DNA of 64,000 bases from Gemmatimonadota bacterium (GTDB taxonomy: Bacteria > Gemmatimonadota > Gemmatimonadetes > Longimicrobiales > Gaopeijiaceae): NCBI GenBank assembly GCA_016209885.1, contig JACQVF010000054.1, positions 1 through 64,000 on the forward strand, read 5' to 3'. This document shows positions 7,822-16,234 of this stretch, piece after piece. The position numbers were made by a program, and so were the translations under genes. The notes below the pieces were generated by a model. That model ran no database searches. It saw only the letters and a list, made by a program, of their open reading frames with translations, and was not told the DNA's origin. The stretch's first letter is position 1; each line of letters opens with the position of its first letter.

Positions 7822-8063
7822 GATCTTCCTCCGTCCGGGCTTCACTTTCAGACGACCAACCAGATGACGTGCGGGAAGGTTCCGGGGTCGGCCAGGGCAG
7901 ACAGACTTGGGCCAGGCGGCGGGTCGAGAGGATCGCCACAACAAGCGCGCCGGCGCTCGGAGCGGGAGCCTCCTCACAGCAGAGCTGCCCGGGCCTCGCT
8001 CCCTGCGGGGCCCGCCAGCGGGATCGCGGTTGTCGAAAGGCGGCTGGGTCTGCCGTCTGGTGC

Positions 8064-8477
8064 CTACTGCGCGCCCAGGACCCGCGCGGCCTTGCGCACT
8101 TGACGCGGATCGACCCAGAATAGGGCGCCGTAGCGCCCGCCACCGCTGCACACGGCGTCCATGGCGATGACGTTCACCTTCGCCGCCGCCAGCTTCTCCA
8201 GGATCTCCGCGACCACACCGACCCGGTCGTCCCCTTCCGCCAGGAACCCCGTCTTCCTGGCGCTCAGCCGCAGCTTGGCCTTGCGCGCGGCGGCCTTGAA
8301 CGCCGCCGCATCCTCGGGGAAGAAGTCGAGCTGCGCCCGCCGTCCACTGGGGAACGCGTGGAAGGCGAGGAGGTTCACACCCGCAGCCTTGAACTGCTCG
8401 AGGACGTGAGCACCCTCACCGGGCTTGTTCGGCACGGTGACGTAGTAGTACTCGACCCTGCGCACGGTGTCGGCCAT
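8064..8477 (-). CDS. ACT-domain protein (two ACT repeats)
   Basis: A 137-residue cytoplasmic protein made of two ACT-like halves: residues ~6-65 (YYYVTVPNKPGEGAHVLEQF ... VNLLAFHAFP) and ~75-135 (GVVAEILEKLAAAKVNVIAM). ACT domains bind small ligands, usually amino acids, and regulate metabolic enzymes; no catalytic domain is attached. The ATG at 8477 follows AAGGAGGGG. The gene stands alone, so its ligand cannot be inferred. Confidence 0.75.
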   Translation of the reverse strand: MADTVRRVEYYYVTVPNKPGEGAHVLEQFKAAGVNLLAFHAFPSGRRAQLDFFPEDAAAFKAAARKAKLRLSARKTGFLAEGDDRVGVVAEILEKLAAAKVNVIAMDAVCSGGGRYGALFWVDPRQVRKAARVLGAQ

Positions 8478-8804
8478 GGATCCCCTCCTTGTTGACGATT
8501 CGCGCCATGTGAAATAGCGGGAAAAATTCCGCCGTCAAGCACCCCTGACCAACCAGGTCCTGCCCGACCGCTGTGGCGGCACCCGGATCCGCTGGCCCCG
8601 GGCAGCCTCCGGGTCACGGCGGAATCAGCCGACGGCCGATGCTAAGCGACAGGAAGCCTGTCGCCGCCACACGGCTTGACAGTCAGGTGCAGGTACGCGG
8701 AATATGACGGGGAATATGACGGGCACGGAGCAGGGGGCCGTCCGTTCGCGGATTGCTCCTGCGGCGCGCAGCCGCTTTCACCTGTGCATGCCGACGGCGC
8801 TGCT
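8478..8804. other. 327-bp intergenic stretch
   Basis: No gene seen. It contains a short direct repeat of GGAATATGACGGG (8699-8721). The response-regulator frame is open across part of it, but I see no start signal there. Confidence 0.5.
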
Positions 8805-9299
8805 ATGACATCGCCCAAGCCACCATCCCAGCGTAGGGGCTCACCGCAGGCCCACGCGTCGTGGGCCGGGTCCAATGCACCGCTCGGGCGCCGGCTCACC
8901 GTTCTGGTCGTGGACGACGAGATCTCCGTCCGCAGACTCGCGGCCCGCGCCCTGGGCCGAGCCGGCTACCGGGTGCTCGAGGCGGAGGGAGGCGACCAGG
9001 CGATCTTCCTCTCGGAGCAGCATGACGGCCCCATCGACGTGGTGCTCGCGGACGTGGTCATGCCCTCCGTCAGCGGACCCGAGCTCGTGGAGTACCTGAG
9101 GCAAGCGCGGCCCGACCTGGCCGCCGTCTACATGTCCGGATACACGGAACACTCCATCGCTCAGCAGAAGTCACCCGGGCGGAGTGCCCTGTTGTTGGCG
9201 AAGCCGTTCACGATCGAAGAGTTGCTCGGCAAGGTGCGCGCTGCGCTGGAGGGGCTCGCCGAGAGGTCCGAAGGCGGCGAGGGTGGCCTCACCGGGTGA
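8805..9299 (+). CDS. Response regulator receiver-domain protein
   Basis: A receiver domain spans about residues 30-150 of the 164-residue product: LTVLVVDDE (acidic pocket), VVLADVVMPS with the phospho-acceptor Asp, MSGYTE with the switch position, and LLLAKPF with the conserved Lys. The sequence type (DVVMPSVSGPELVEYLR, MSGYTE) is that of receivers from hybrid histidine kinases. There is no output domain, so it may be a single-domain relay or the surviving C-terminus of a longer hybrid kinase. The start is uncertain: the frame is open back to 8676. Confidence 0.65.
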   Translation: MTSPKPPSQRRGSPQAHASWAGSNAPLGRRLTVLVVDDEISVRRLAARALGRAGYRVLEAEGGDQAIFLSEQHDGPIDVVLADVVMPSVSGPELVEYLRQARPDLAAVYMSGYTEHSIAQQKSPGRSALLLAKPFTIEELLGKVRAALEGLAERSEGGEGGLTG

Positions 9300-9301
9300 C
9301 G

Positions 9302-9986
9302 TCACGGCGGCCGCCCGGCTCTACGCGGCGGAGATGGGCCGGTTGGCGCCGGGCAAACCGCTGCGCACCGTGGTCTATAGTCACGATCACGCCGACCACG
9401 CATCCGGCGCGCCCACGCTCTTCCAGGCGTTCGCCGGGCCGGTCCCCATCGTGGGCCACGAGAACGCCTACGCGAAGCTCGCGGGTCCGACGGGGGATCC
9501 AAATCTGCCGCCCCCGACCCTCACGTTTGCCGACCGCATGACGATAGGTTTCGGCGGGCGGCCCATCGAGCTTCACTACCTCGGCAAGAGCCACAGCGAC
9601 AACCTCATCGTCGCCTATCTTCCCGAGGACCGTTTCGCCTTCGCCGTGGATTTCGTGGCGAACGAGGTGGTGGGGTTTCGGGACCTGCCGGACTATCATT
9701 TCCCGGATTTCTTCGAGACGCTCGAGCGGCTGCAGCGAATTCCCTACGAGAGGATCGTGTTCGGCCAGGGCCCGCCGGGCGACCGGGCGAGCGTCGAGCG
9801 GCAGGTCCGCTACTACCGCGAGCTCCGCGAAGCGGTCTCGAAGGCCGTCGCTCAGGGGATGTCTGAAGACGAAGCGGCAGGCTGGATCCAGCTCGCGAGC
9901 TGCCACAGTGGCGGGGGTACGACGAGTGGTTGGGGCTCAATGTGCGGGCCCTGTACCGGTGGCTGGCTGGAAGGCGTGGGCCGTGA
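9302..9986 (+). pseudogene. Metallo-beta-lactamase-fold hydrolase, truncated and frameshifted
   Basis: Recognisable homology starts just after the response regulator's stop and includes the zinc motif SHDHADHASG, HYLGKSHSDNLIVAYLPEDR and FAVDF. The ~100 N-terminal residues expected in this family are missing. At about 9893-9900 the frame breaks: the family-like C-terminus LPQWRGYDEWLGLNVRALYR continues one frame over to a stop at 9984-9986. A one-base deletion in GCGAGCTGCC would explain it. The gene therefore looks doubly broken. Confidence 0.75.
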
Positions 9987-10106
9987 GGGGGGAGACGATG
10001 TCCTCGCGGGCGCCGGAAATGGTGCCTATATTAAACAGTTTGTGCGAGTGATGCGTGTGCGTTTCCCCGCACGGTTCCTACAGGTCTGGACGCAGCGGAG
10101 ACCGGT

Positions 10107-11627
10107 ATGACGGCAGCTCCCGATACCGCAACGATGGTGGTGCTGGAGATCGCGAAGGCGTACAACCTGACGGGGACGTACCCTCTGCGCCATCCGACGG
10201 TGCAGGATGTGCTCCGGCAGGTGGGCCGCTTGCTGGATGCGCTGCCGGGTCCCTTCACGTTGGAGACCTCCGACTCGGGGCTGCGCATCGACGGGATGGT
10301 GGTGGAGGACCACCAGGGTCACATACGGGAGCTGGGGCGCGCGCTGCACCATGCGGGTGTTACGGTGGTGCGACTCACGCCGGATGTGCGGTCCACGGAC
10401 GCGGAGCGACTGCTGGCGGTTCTTCGCGATGAGCGCGCCATCGCGAGGGCGGGGGGCATTGTTCCCGCGCTCCAGGAGGTGGGCGGCTCGATTCTGGAGA
10501 TCGCGGAGCGGGGCCAGGCGCTGCGGACGGCCGGGGTCCAGCATGCGGTTGCGGCGGAGGCGATCCCGGGTTCGGTGGCGAGGTCCGAGGACTCCATGTT
10601 CGACGCGATCCGCCGCCGGGAGGTGGAGGCTGGCGACATCGTGAAGCTGGCGGAGGCGTACGCGCGTGGGGACGCCTCCGGGCGGGCGGCGCTCGCGCCC
10701 AAGTTGAAGGAGGTGGGGACGGCGCTGCGCCAGGCCGGCGAGGCGCAGGGGTTGGCGCAGGCGGTGGCGGTGCTGGCGGGCCGGATCGAGGACGACATGG
10801 ATCCGGCGGTGCGGGAGAGCCTCTACGCCATGGTGGTGGAGCTGACGACCCCGCAGGTGGCGCGCCGGCTGGCGGTCGAGCTGGGTCAGTCGGCTCGGGA
10901 CGAGGAGCGCCGGGATCAGCTAATCCGGGTGCTCACCCGGATCGGTGTGGACGCGGCTCACGCGGTGGCGGAAGCGCTGGGAGAGACCGAGGATCGCCCG
11001 GCTCGTCGGGCCTATATCGATGCGCTGGTCAAGTTCGGCCGCATGGGCATGCCGCTCGTGGAGGGGATGCTCGCGGACCCGCGGTGGTTCGTGGTCCGGA
11101 ACGCGGTCATGGTGCTGGGCGAGGTGGGTGGTCCCCAGGCGCTCGCCCACCTCACGGCCACGCTGGCGCACGGCGATTCGCGGGTACGCCGGGAGACAGT
11201 GACGGCGCTCACGAAGCTGGGCAGCCCGGACGCGGAGCGGCTGCTCCTGGGTGTCCTGGATGATCCGCATCCCGATGTGCGCTCTGCGGCCACGCTGGCG
11301 GTGAGCGTCCTCAAGGTGGACCGGGCGGTCAAGCCATTGCTGGAGCGGCTGAGCGTGGAGGATAACGAGGATGCCCAGATCGAGATCATCCGCGCACTGG
11401 GTCGCATCGGCGACGCAGTCGCGGTTCCGGCCATCGAGAAGTTCACGTCGGGCGGCCTCTTCTCTCGGACGCCGGTGCGCGTGCGTCTCGAGGCGCTGCG
11501 GTCCCTCGGCGCCATAGGCACGCCTCACGCGCTCCAGGTGCTGGAGCGGGCAGCCAACGCTCGGAACTCACAGATCCGCGAGACGGCACGCGCCGCGCTG
11601 CGTGCCGCGGAGGCGGCCAGGACCTAG
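10107..11627 (+). CDS. HEAT-repeat protein
   Basis: A 506-residue soluble protein. The N-terminal ~150 residues form an undefined helical domain; from about residue 240 there are tandem HEAT-like helix pairs (for example WFVVRNAVMVLGEVGGPQAL, SRVRRETVTALTKLGSPDAE, PDVRSAATLAVSVLK, VRLEALRSLGAIGTPHAL). Such repeats make a curved protein-binding scaffold. GGAG lies 6 bases before the ATG. Its TAG stop (11625-11627) is also the first three bases of the fold-back repeat that follows. Confidence 0.75.
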   Translation: MTAAPDTATMVVLEIAKAYNLTGTYPLRHPTVQDVLRQVGRLLDALPGPFTLETSDSGLRIDGMVVEDHQGHIRELGRALHHAGVTVVRLTPDVRSTDAERLLAVLRDERAIARAGGIVPALQEVGGSILEIAERGQALRTAGVQHAVAAEAIPGSVARSEDSMFDAIRRREVEAGDIVKLAEAYARGDASGRAALAPKLKEVGTALRQAGEAQGLAQAVAVLAGRIEDDMDPAVRESLYAMVVELTTPQVARRLAVELGQSARDEERRDQLIRVLTRIGVDAAHAVAEALGETEDRPARRAYIDALVKFGRMGMPLVEGMLADPRWFVVRNAVMVLGEVGGPQALAHLTATLAHGDSRVRRETVTALTKLGSPDAERLLLGVLDDPHPDVRSAATLAVSVLKVDRAVKPLLERLSVEDNEDAQIEIIRALGRIGDAVAVPAIEKFTSGGLFSRTPVRVRLEALRSLGAIGTPHALQVLERAANARNSQIRETARAALRAAEAART

Positions 11628-11827
11628 TGTCCCGTCCCGAAGATTCCTTGGCATTCGATTCGCCGCTGCATCCCGCATCGCTGCGTTGCTCCTCCTCGAA
11701 ATAGCGCTGTTATTCCTTCTCGTCGCCCTCACCCCACGCAACCTTCGTTGCGTGGGGACCCCGGTCGCGCCTTGCGCTGCGGGTGCATCGGCGCTCTCGG
11801 TGCACAAGGAACTTCTGGGACGGGACA
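11625..11827. mobile_element. Fold-back MITE-like element with ~23-bp terminal inverted repeats
   Basis: The left end TGTCCCGTCCCGAAG...TTCCTTG (11628-11650) and the reverse complement of the right end (11805-11827) match over 23 bases apart from one inserted base on each side. Further inward the arms still mirror each other imperfectly (CGCCGCTGCATCCCGCA against CGCCGATGCACCCGCA). A perfect 10-bp hairpin (CCCCACGCAA / TTGCGTGGGG, 11732-11757) sits near the middle. No open frame inside. A partial second copy is at 38517-38550. Confidence 0.75.
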
Positions 11828-11942
11828 CCAGCACATGGCTGAAGAACTGCGGCCGCGGCAGCCGAACGGCGACCCACTGTAGTCGTTCAGCGTCCTGCTT
11901 TGCTTCCGCGTCCTTACCGCACTGCCACACCCCGCTGCCACG

Positions 11943-12098
11943 TTGATAGACCGCCGCTCCTTCGTCCGCTCTCTGGCTGCGCCGGCGCTGGTCTGGCCCC
12001 GCGCTCTGGATGCGCTCGCGCAGGAGCTTGCGGCTTAGGAGGTCGATCGGGTGACCGAACTGCTGTGGGACGTGCGGCGGCGCGGCCTGCCGGGATAA
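11943..12098 (+). pseudogene. Fragment of a Tat-exported protein gene
   Basis: Starting at TTG 11943 the frame reads a twin-arginine signal, DRRSFVRSLAAPALVW, then a TAG at 12036-12038. The frame resumes as EVDRVTELLWDVRRRGLPG and stops at 12096-12098. A twin-arginine leader with an in-frame stop and no downstream enzyme is a gene remnant next to the fold-back element. The original product cannot be named. Confidence 0.4.
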
Positions 12099-12239
12099 CG
12101 GTAGCGGAACACGAGCCTGGGTGCCGTGGTTCTCTAGAGACAGGCGTGAACGGGCGCGTCGCTGAGCCGAAGGAAGACATTCCCCGGAGCGCATCGTTCT
12201 TCGGCGTCGAGACCGCGCTCGCCATGCGGCTGTCCCGCG

Positions 12240-12649
12240 GTGATGGAGCGCCAGGACCGCGGCCGGACAGAGACGGCGGAGGAGGCGCTACGCCTCTCGG
12301 ACCTGGCCCTCGAGGTGAGCCGAGGCGGCGAGTGCGCCTGGCGTGGGCGGTCCATGGCCTGGCCCCCGAGGGCGAACCGCGAGGGTATCGGTATCGCGCC
12401 GAGATCGAGGTCTTCCGCGGCGTGGGGGAGCTTGTCCCTGTGCGAACCTTCGGCGGCGAGTTCCGCGTGACGGAGAAGGGGAGCCTGGTCGCCGAGACGT
12501 TGGCAGACGCGCTCCCCGTCCCGGCACGCGCCACCCTCTTCCTTGTGGATCCGCGGCCCGATATCTATACGGCGCGAGTTCGGATCACCGATCTCGTCAC
12601 GGGCTTTCGCGCCGAGACCACCGCGGGCTTCGAGATCCGCGAGCGCTGA
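12240..12649 (+). pseudogene. Remnant of a secreted-protein C-terminal beta-sandwich
   Basis: One frame shows EEALRLSDLALEVSRGGE near 12270-12330; another continues with VRLAWAVHGLAPEGEPRGYR ... YTARVRITDLVTGFRAE and stops at 12649. Together they look like the C-terminal part of the GWxTD-type secreted proteins common in related phyla, with a frameshift around 12330. No start codon with a ribosome-binding site is seen. The family comparison is from memory and tentative. Confidence 0.4.
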
Positions 12650-12677
12650 GCTTCAACCTCTTTACCCCGCGCAGCGA

Positions 12678-14864
12678 ATGAGCGACTACAGGCCGCCGTA
12701 CGGCGCGGCCGCGGCGGCAGCCGCCGTCGTGCTCGCGCTCTATATCGTCACTCTCGCGCCCACCACGGCGTTTTGGGACACCAGCGAGTACATTGCGACC
12801 GCGTACATCGTCGGGATCCCTCACCCGCCCGGTAACCCGCTTTTCGTGCTGCTGGCGCACGTGTGGAGCTGGCTCCTGGCGCCTACGCGACTTACGGCGG
12901 CAGTGCGCATCAACCTGTTCGCGGCCGCCACCAGCGCCCTCGCCACCTTCTTCTGGTTCCTGGTGGCGCACCGCGTCCTTAGCGCCGCGGGGCCGGGTCG
13001 ACGTGTGGCACTGGCCGGCGCCGCGGCAGCGGCGCTTGTCGGCGCCACGACCTTCACCGTGTGGAATCAGTCGACGGTGAACGAGAAGGTCTACACGGTG
13101 AGCGTCATGGTGATTGCCATGGTGAGCTGGTTCACGCTACGGTGGCGGGATCGCCGGGGCGAGCCCGCAGGGACGCGGTACCTGCTCGGGGCCGTCTACG
13201 CCCTTGCCCTCGGCGCCACCAACCACCTCATGTCAGTCCTCCCGCTCCTGGCCCTGGGCACGCTCGTACTCGTGGTCGCGCCCCGGGACCTCCTGCGCCC
13301 GGCGTTCTGGGCGCGCGCAGTTCCCCTGGCCGCCCTCGGGCTCTCCGTCAGCTTCTTCCTACCGATCCGAGCGGCGGAAAACCCTGTCATCAACGAGGCG
13401 CACCCCGCATGCGAGAGCCTGGTGGACGCGGCGGTGAGTATCTACACGAACGGTGCAGGCGGCTGTGACGCGCTGTCGGCGAGCCTGCGGCGCGAGCAGT
13501 ACGCGAAGCCGCCGCTGACCCGGCGCCAATCGCCGTTCCTAGACCAGCTCCGCATGTATTTCCAGTACTTCGACTGGCAGTGGGCGCGCGGCGCGGTCCC
13601 GGCGCCGAATTACGGGAACGTACGGTTGCTCTACACCGCGCTCTTCTTCGCGCTGGGACTCTTCGGCTTCTGGGTTGTGGCGCGCGCGGACCGCGGAGCC
13701 CTGGCGTACCTCGCGGTCCTCATGCTGACGCTCACCCTCGGCCTCGTCTTCTACCTGAACTTCAAGTACGGGTACTCGCTGGCGCCACACGTCACGGACC
13801 GGAACCTGCACGAGGTCCGCGAGCGCGACTACTTCTTCATGGCGAGCTTCGGGCTCTGGGGCGTGATGGCGGGGATCGGCCTCGCGGGCATATGGCGCGC
13901 GCTGGCGAGCCGACTGCGCGTCCCGCGCCCGCACGTGATCCTCTCACCCCTCCTGGCCATCGCCCTCATCCCACTGGCGCTGAACTGGCGGTGGGCGAGC
14001 CGCCGCGGAGACTACGCGGCCCGCGACTGGGCCTATGATCTCCTGGCGAGCGTGGAGCCGTATGCCGTGCTCTTCACGAACGGCGACAACGACACCTTTC
14101 CGCTCTGGTACGCTCAGGAGGTGGAGGGCTTGCGCCGGGATGTGACCGTGATTGTGCTCCAGTATCTGTTCACGAGCTGGTACCCGAAGCAGCTCCAGCA
14201 CCTCACGCTTCCGGCAAACCAGCGGCGCTTCGAGCCGGGCGGGCGCCCGGCGTTCTACGGTTCGCCTCCGGCGCCGACGCGGCCGATCCTCTCCCTCCAG
14301 CCCGAGGAGATGGACCGGATCGGGGGGTGGGACGGGCGCCGCTCCCTACCGGTGGTGCTGGGTCCCCTCGAGGTCGAGTACCCGCAGGGGATGCGACTTT
14401 CCCGCGGTCACCTCCTCGCCCTCGCCGTGATCCGCGACAGCATCGAGGACCGGCCCGTCTACTTCGCCACGACGACCGGCCTCATGACCGAGCTCGGGCT
14501 CGGCAGCTTCGGCGTGCGCCATGGACTCGCCACGAAACTCTGGGCCGGGGCGCCCACGGAGCGACCCTCCCACGCGCAGGTCCCCCGCCAGCTCGGCGGA
14601 GGCTGGATCGACGTGGATCGCAGCCTGGCGCTGGTCGAAGAGGTCTACAGCTATCGCGGGCTCCGGGACCGCGAGATCTGGCCCGACCTCTCGACGGTGA
14701 ACATCCCCTGGCAGTTCTACCTGCTGAACCTCCAGCTGGCCGACGCCGTGCTGCGCCGCGGTCAGAAGGAGGTGGCCGCCCGTCTTATGGAAGATGCGCA
14801 TGCGTTCCTCGAGACCGCCCGCGGCGGAACGGTGGTGGCGGCACGGGACGATACGGCCCGCTGA
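12678..14864 (+). CDS. DUF2723 multi-spanning membrane protein
   Basis: A 728-residue integral membrane protein from the ATG at 12678. The first ~440 residues contain about ten hydrophobic segments, with TAFWDTSEYIATAYIVGIPH near residues 33-52 matching DUF2723 (PF11028). That family resembles protein O-mannosyltransferases (GT-C fold) and is typical of Bacteroidota and Gemmatimonadota; an Asp-containing first loop fits the fold. The C-terminal ~290 residues are soluble and probably extracytoplasmic. Substrate unknown; a role in glycosylation of surface proteins is inference. Confidence 0.8.
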   Translation: MSDYRPPYGAAAAAAAVVLALYIVTLAPTTAFWDTSEYIATAYIVGIPHPPGNPLFVLLAHVWSWLLAPTRLTAAVRINLFAAATSALATFFWFLVAHRVLSAAGPGRRVALAGAAAAALVGATTFTVWNQSTVNEKVYTVSVMVIAMVSWFTLRWRDRRGEPAGTRYLLGAVYALALGATNHLMSVLPLLALGTLVLVVAPRDLLRPAFWARAVPLAALGLSVSFFLPIRAAENPVINEAHPACESLVDAAVSIYTNGAGGCDALSASLRREQYAKPPLTRRQSPFLDQLRMYFQYFDWQWARGAVPAPNYGNVRLLYTALFFALGLFGFWVVARADRGALAYLAVLMLTLTLGLVFYLNFKYGYSLAPHVTDRNLHEVRERDYFFMASFGLWGVMAGIGLAGIWRALASRLRVPRPHVILSPLLAIALIPLALNWRWASRRGDYAARDWAYDLLASVEPYAVLFTNGDNDTFPLWYAQEVEGLRRDVTVIVLQYLFTSWYPKQLQHLTLPANQRRFEPGGRPAFYGSPPAPTRPILSLQPEEMDRIGGWDGRRSLPVVLGPLEVEYPQGMRLSRGHLLALAVIRDSIEDRPVYFATTTGLMTELGLGSFGVRHGLATKLWAGAPTERPSHAQVPRQLGGGWIDVDRSLALVEEVYSYRGLRDREIWPDLSTVNIPWQFYLLNLQLADAVLRRGQKEVAARLMEDAHAFLETARGGTVVAARDDTAR

Positions 14865-15077
14865 CCCGCGCGCTCGTCTCAACAGGTCGCGAAGGGCGCC
14901 TCGCGAGGGGCACCGGGGGCACCTCGCGCCATTGCGGCAAACGACTCTTGGTGCGAGTTTTGTATTTAGACCGGCACGCGGGGGAACTTGCGGAGCGCCG
15001 GCGGGGTTGACATACGCGTCTTCTCCGTCCCCTGTCGCATGAGGCAGGTGCTGGATTCCAATGCGGATACGTCTGTA
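14865..15077. promoter_or_regulatory. Leader region upstream of the polycysteine peptide
   Basis: This 213-bp space holds GCGAGG...CCTCGC pairing around 14903-14927 that could end the DUF2723 transcript. A perfect TTGACA hexamer lies at 15007-15012, suitable as the -35 of the cysteine operon promoter, although no good -10 is visible 16-18 bases downstream. The transcription start is therefore unplaced. Confidence 0.4.
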
Positions 15078-15164
15078 ATGGCTTGCATGCTCTGCGCCTG
15101 TTGCTGTTGTTGTGCGGACGCCGGCCCCCTGGGGGACGGTGCGCGGGCGCCGTGCATGAACTAG
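15078..15164 (+). CDS. Polycysteine leader peptide (attenuator) of the cysteine operon
   Basis: A 28-codon reading frame, ATG at 15078 and TAG at 15162-15164. It encodes MACMLCACCCCCADAG and then PLGDGARAPCMN. Eight of 28 residues are cysteine, including five consecutive Cys codons (15099-15113). It lies ~110 bp before a cysteine synthase gene and is followed at once by a terminator hairpin. This is the layout of amino-acid attenuators, in which ribosomes stall on Cys codons when Cys-tRNA is scarce and let transcription or translation of the operon proceed. Polycysteine upstream frames are described in mycobacteria. No strong Shine-Dalgarno is visible before it. Confidence 0.75.
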   Translation: MACMLCACCCCCADAGPLGDGARAPCMN

Positions 15165-15182
15165 TGACGCAACGGCGATTCT

Positions 15183-15225
15183 GGCGGCCGCGATCCTCCG
15201 GGGAGGACGCGGCCGCCAACTTTTT
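15183..15225 (+). terminator. Attenuator terminator hairpin before cysM
   Basis: GGCGGCCGC (15183-15191) pairs perfectly with GCGGCCGCC (15209-15217), and the interior CCTCC/GGAGG extends the stem. AAC and TTTTT follow at once (15218-15225). It is a textbook intrinsic terminator, placed between the polycysteine leader and the cysteine synthase start at 15278. A weaker hairpin (ACGGTGC/GCGCCGT, 15136-15153) inside the leader could compete during stalling. Confidence 0.75.
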
Positions 15226-15277
15226 CAAGAATTGGTTCAGACTACCCGCGCACCCGGGCGGGCCGGCAGGGAGTGCG

Positions 15278-16234
15278 ATGGCGGTAACAGAGACGGCAGT
15301 TCGACGATCGGATCCGGGGACGACCGTCCGCCGGTCGCGCCTCGCATCGCTCATCGGGAACACGCCGATGCTCACGCTGCGGCGGATCGGGCGTGCTGGC
15401 CTGGCAGAGGTTCGGGTGAAGCTGGAGGGCCTGAATCCCGGGGGGAGCGTGAAGGACCGTCCGGCGCGGGCGATCATCGAGAGCGCGCTGGCGGATGGGC
15501 AGCTGACGCCGGACAAGACGCTCCTGGACGCGAGCTCGGGAAACACCGGGATCGCCTACGCGATGCTGTGCGCGGAGCTGGGGATTCGCTGCGAGATCTG
15601 CATCCCGGCGAGCGCGAACGTGGAGCGCAAGCGAGTGCTGCGGAGCTACGGTGCGACGCTGGTGGTGACGGACCCCCTGGAGGGCTCGGACGGTGCGATC
15701 TGTGAGGCGCGGCGTCGAGCGGTGGAGCACCCGGAGCGCTACTTCTACGCGGATCAGTACAACAACGGCAACAACGTGCGGGCCCATTACGATACCACGG
15801 GCGTCGAGATCTGGGAGCAGACCGCGGGACGGGTGACGCACTTCGTGGCGGCGCTGGGCACGAGCGGCACCTTCGTGGGCGCGGGTCGCCGGCTGCGCGA
15901 GCATTCCCCGGGCATAAGGCTGATCGCCGTACAGCCCGACTCGCCGTTCCACGGGATCGAGGGGGTCAAGCACATGGCCACGGCCATCGTCCCGGGGATC
16001 TATGATCCTTCGCTGCCCGACGAGGTCGTGACCGTGCGCACGGAGGAGGCGCAGGCGATGGCGCGCCGTCTGGCCCGGGAGGAGGGGTTGCTCTGCGGGG
16101 TGTCCGGCGGCGCGAACGTGGTCGCGGCGCTGCGTGCGGCGGCCGGTCTCGACCGAGATGCCCTGGTCGTGACCATTCTGCCGGACGGCGGCGAGCGCTA
16201 CTTGAGCGAGCCCTGGTGGGAGGAAGGCCCGTGA
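15278..16234 (+). CDS. cysM: Cysteine synthase (PLP-dependent, CysK/CysM family)
   Basis: A 318-residue fold-type II PLP enzyme. SLIGNTPMLTL opens the fold (residues ~24-34), Lys59 in GGSVKDRPA is the PLP-binding lysine, SSGNTGIAYA binds the substrate carboxylate, and GTSGT plus SGGAN are the phosphate-binding loops. It makes cysteine from an activated serine and a sulfur donor. Because a JAMM peptidase and a CysO-like carrier follow with GTGA and TTGA overlaps, it most likely corresponds to CysM, which uses a thiocarboxylated carrier protein and O-phosphoserine, rather than free sulfide. AGGGAG precedes the ATG at 15278. Control is probably by the upstream Cys attenuator. Confidence 0.85.
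   Translation: MAVTETAVRRSDPGTTVRRSRLASLIGNTPMLTLRRIGRAGLAEVRVKLEGLNPGGSVKDRPARAIIESALADGQLTPDKTLLDASSGNTGIAYAMLCAELGIRCEICIPASANVERKRVLRSYGATLVVTDPLEGSDGAICEARRRAVEHPERYFYADQYNNGNNVRAHYDTTGVEIWEQTAGRVTHFVAALGTSGTFVGAGRRLREHSPGIRLIAVQPDSPFHGIEGVKHMATAIVPGIYDPSLPDEVVTVRTEEAQAMARRLAREEGLLCGVSGGANVVAALRAAAGLDRDALVVTILPDGGERYLSEPWWEEGP

Noticed and set aside
15083-15277. Cysteine synthase starting upstream at 15083 in the same open frame
   Set aside because: The upstream stretch covers the leader peptide and terminator hairpin and has no homology; the ATG at 15278 has AGGGAG and begins the conserved enzyme.
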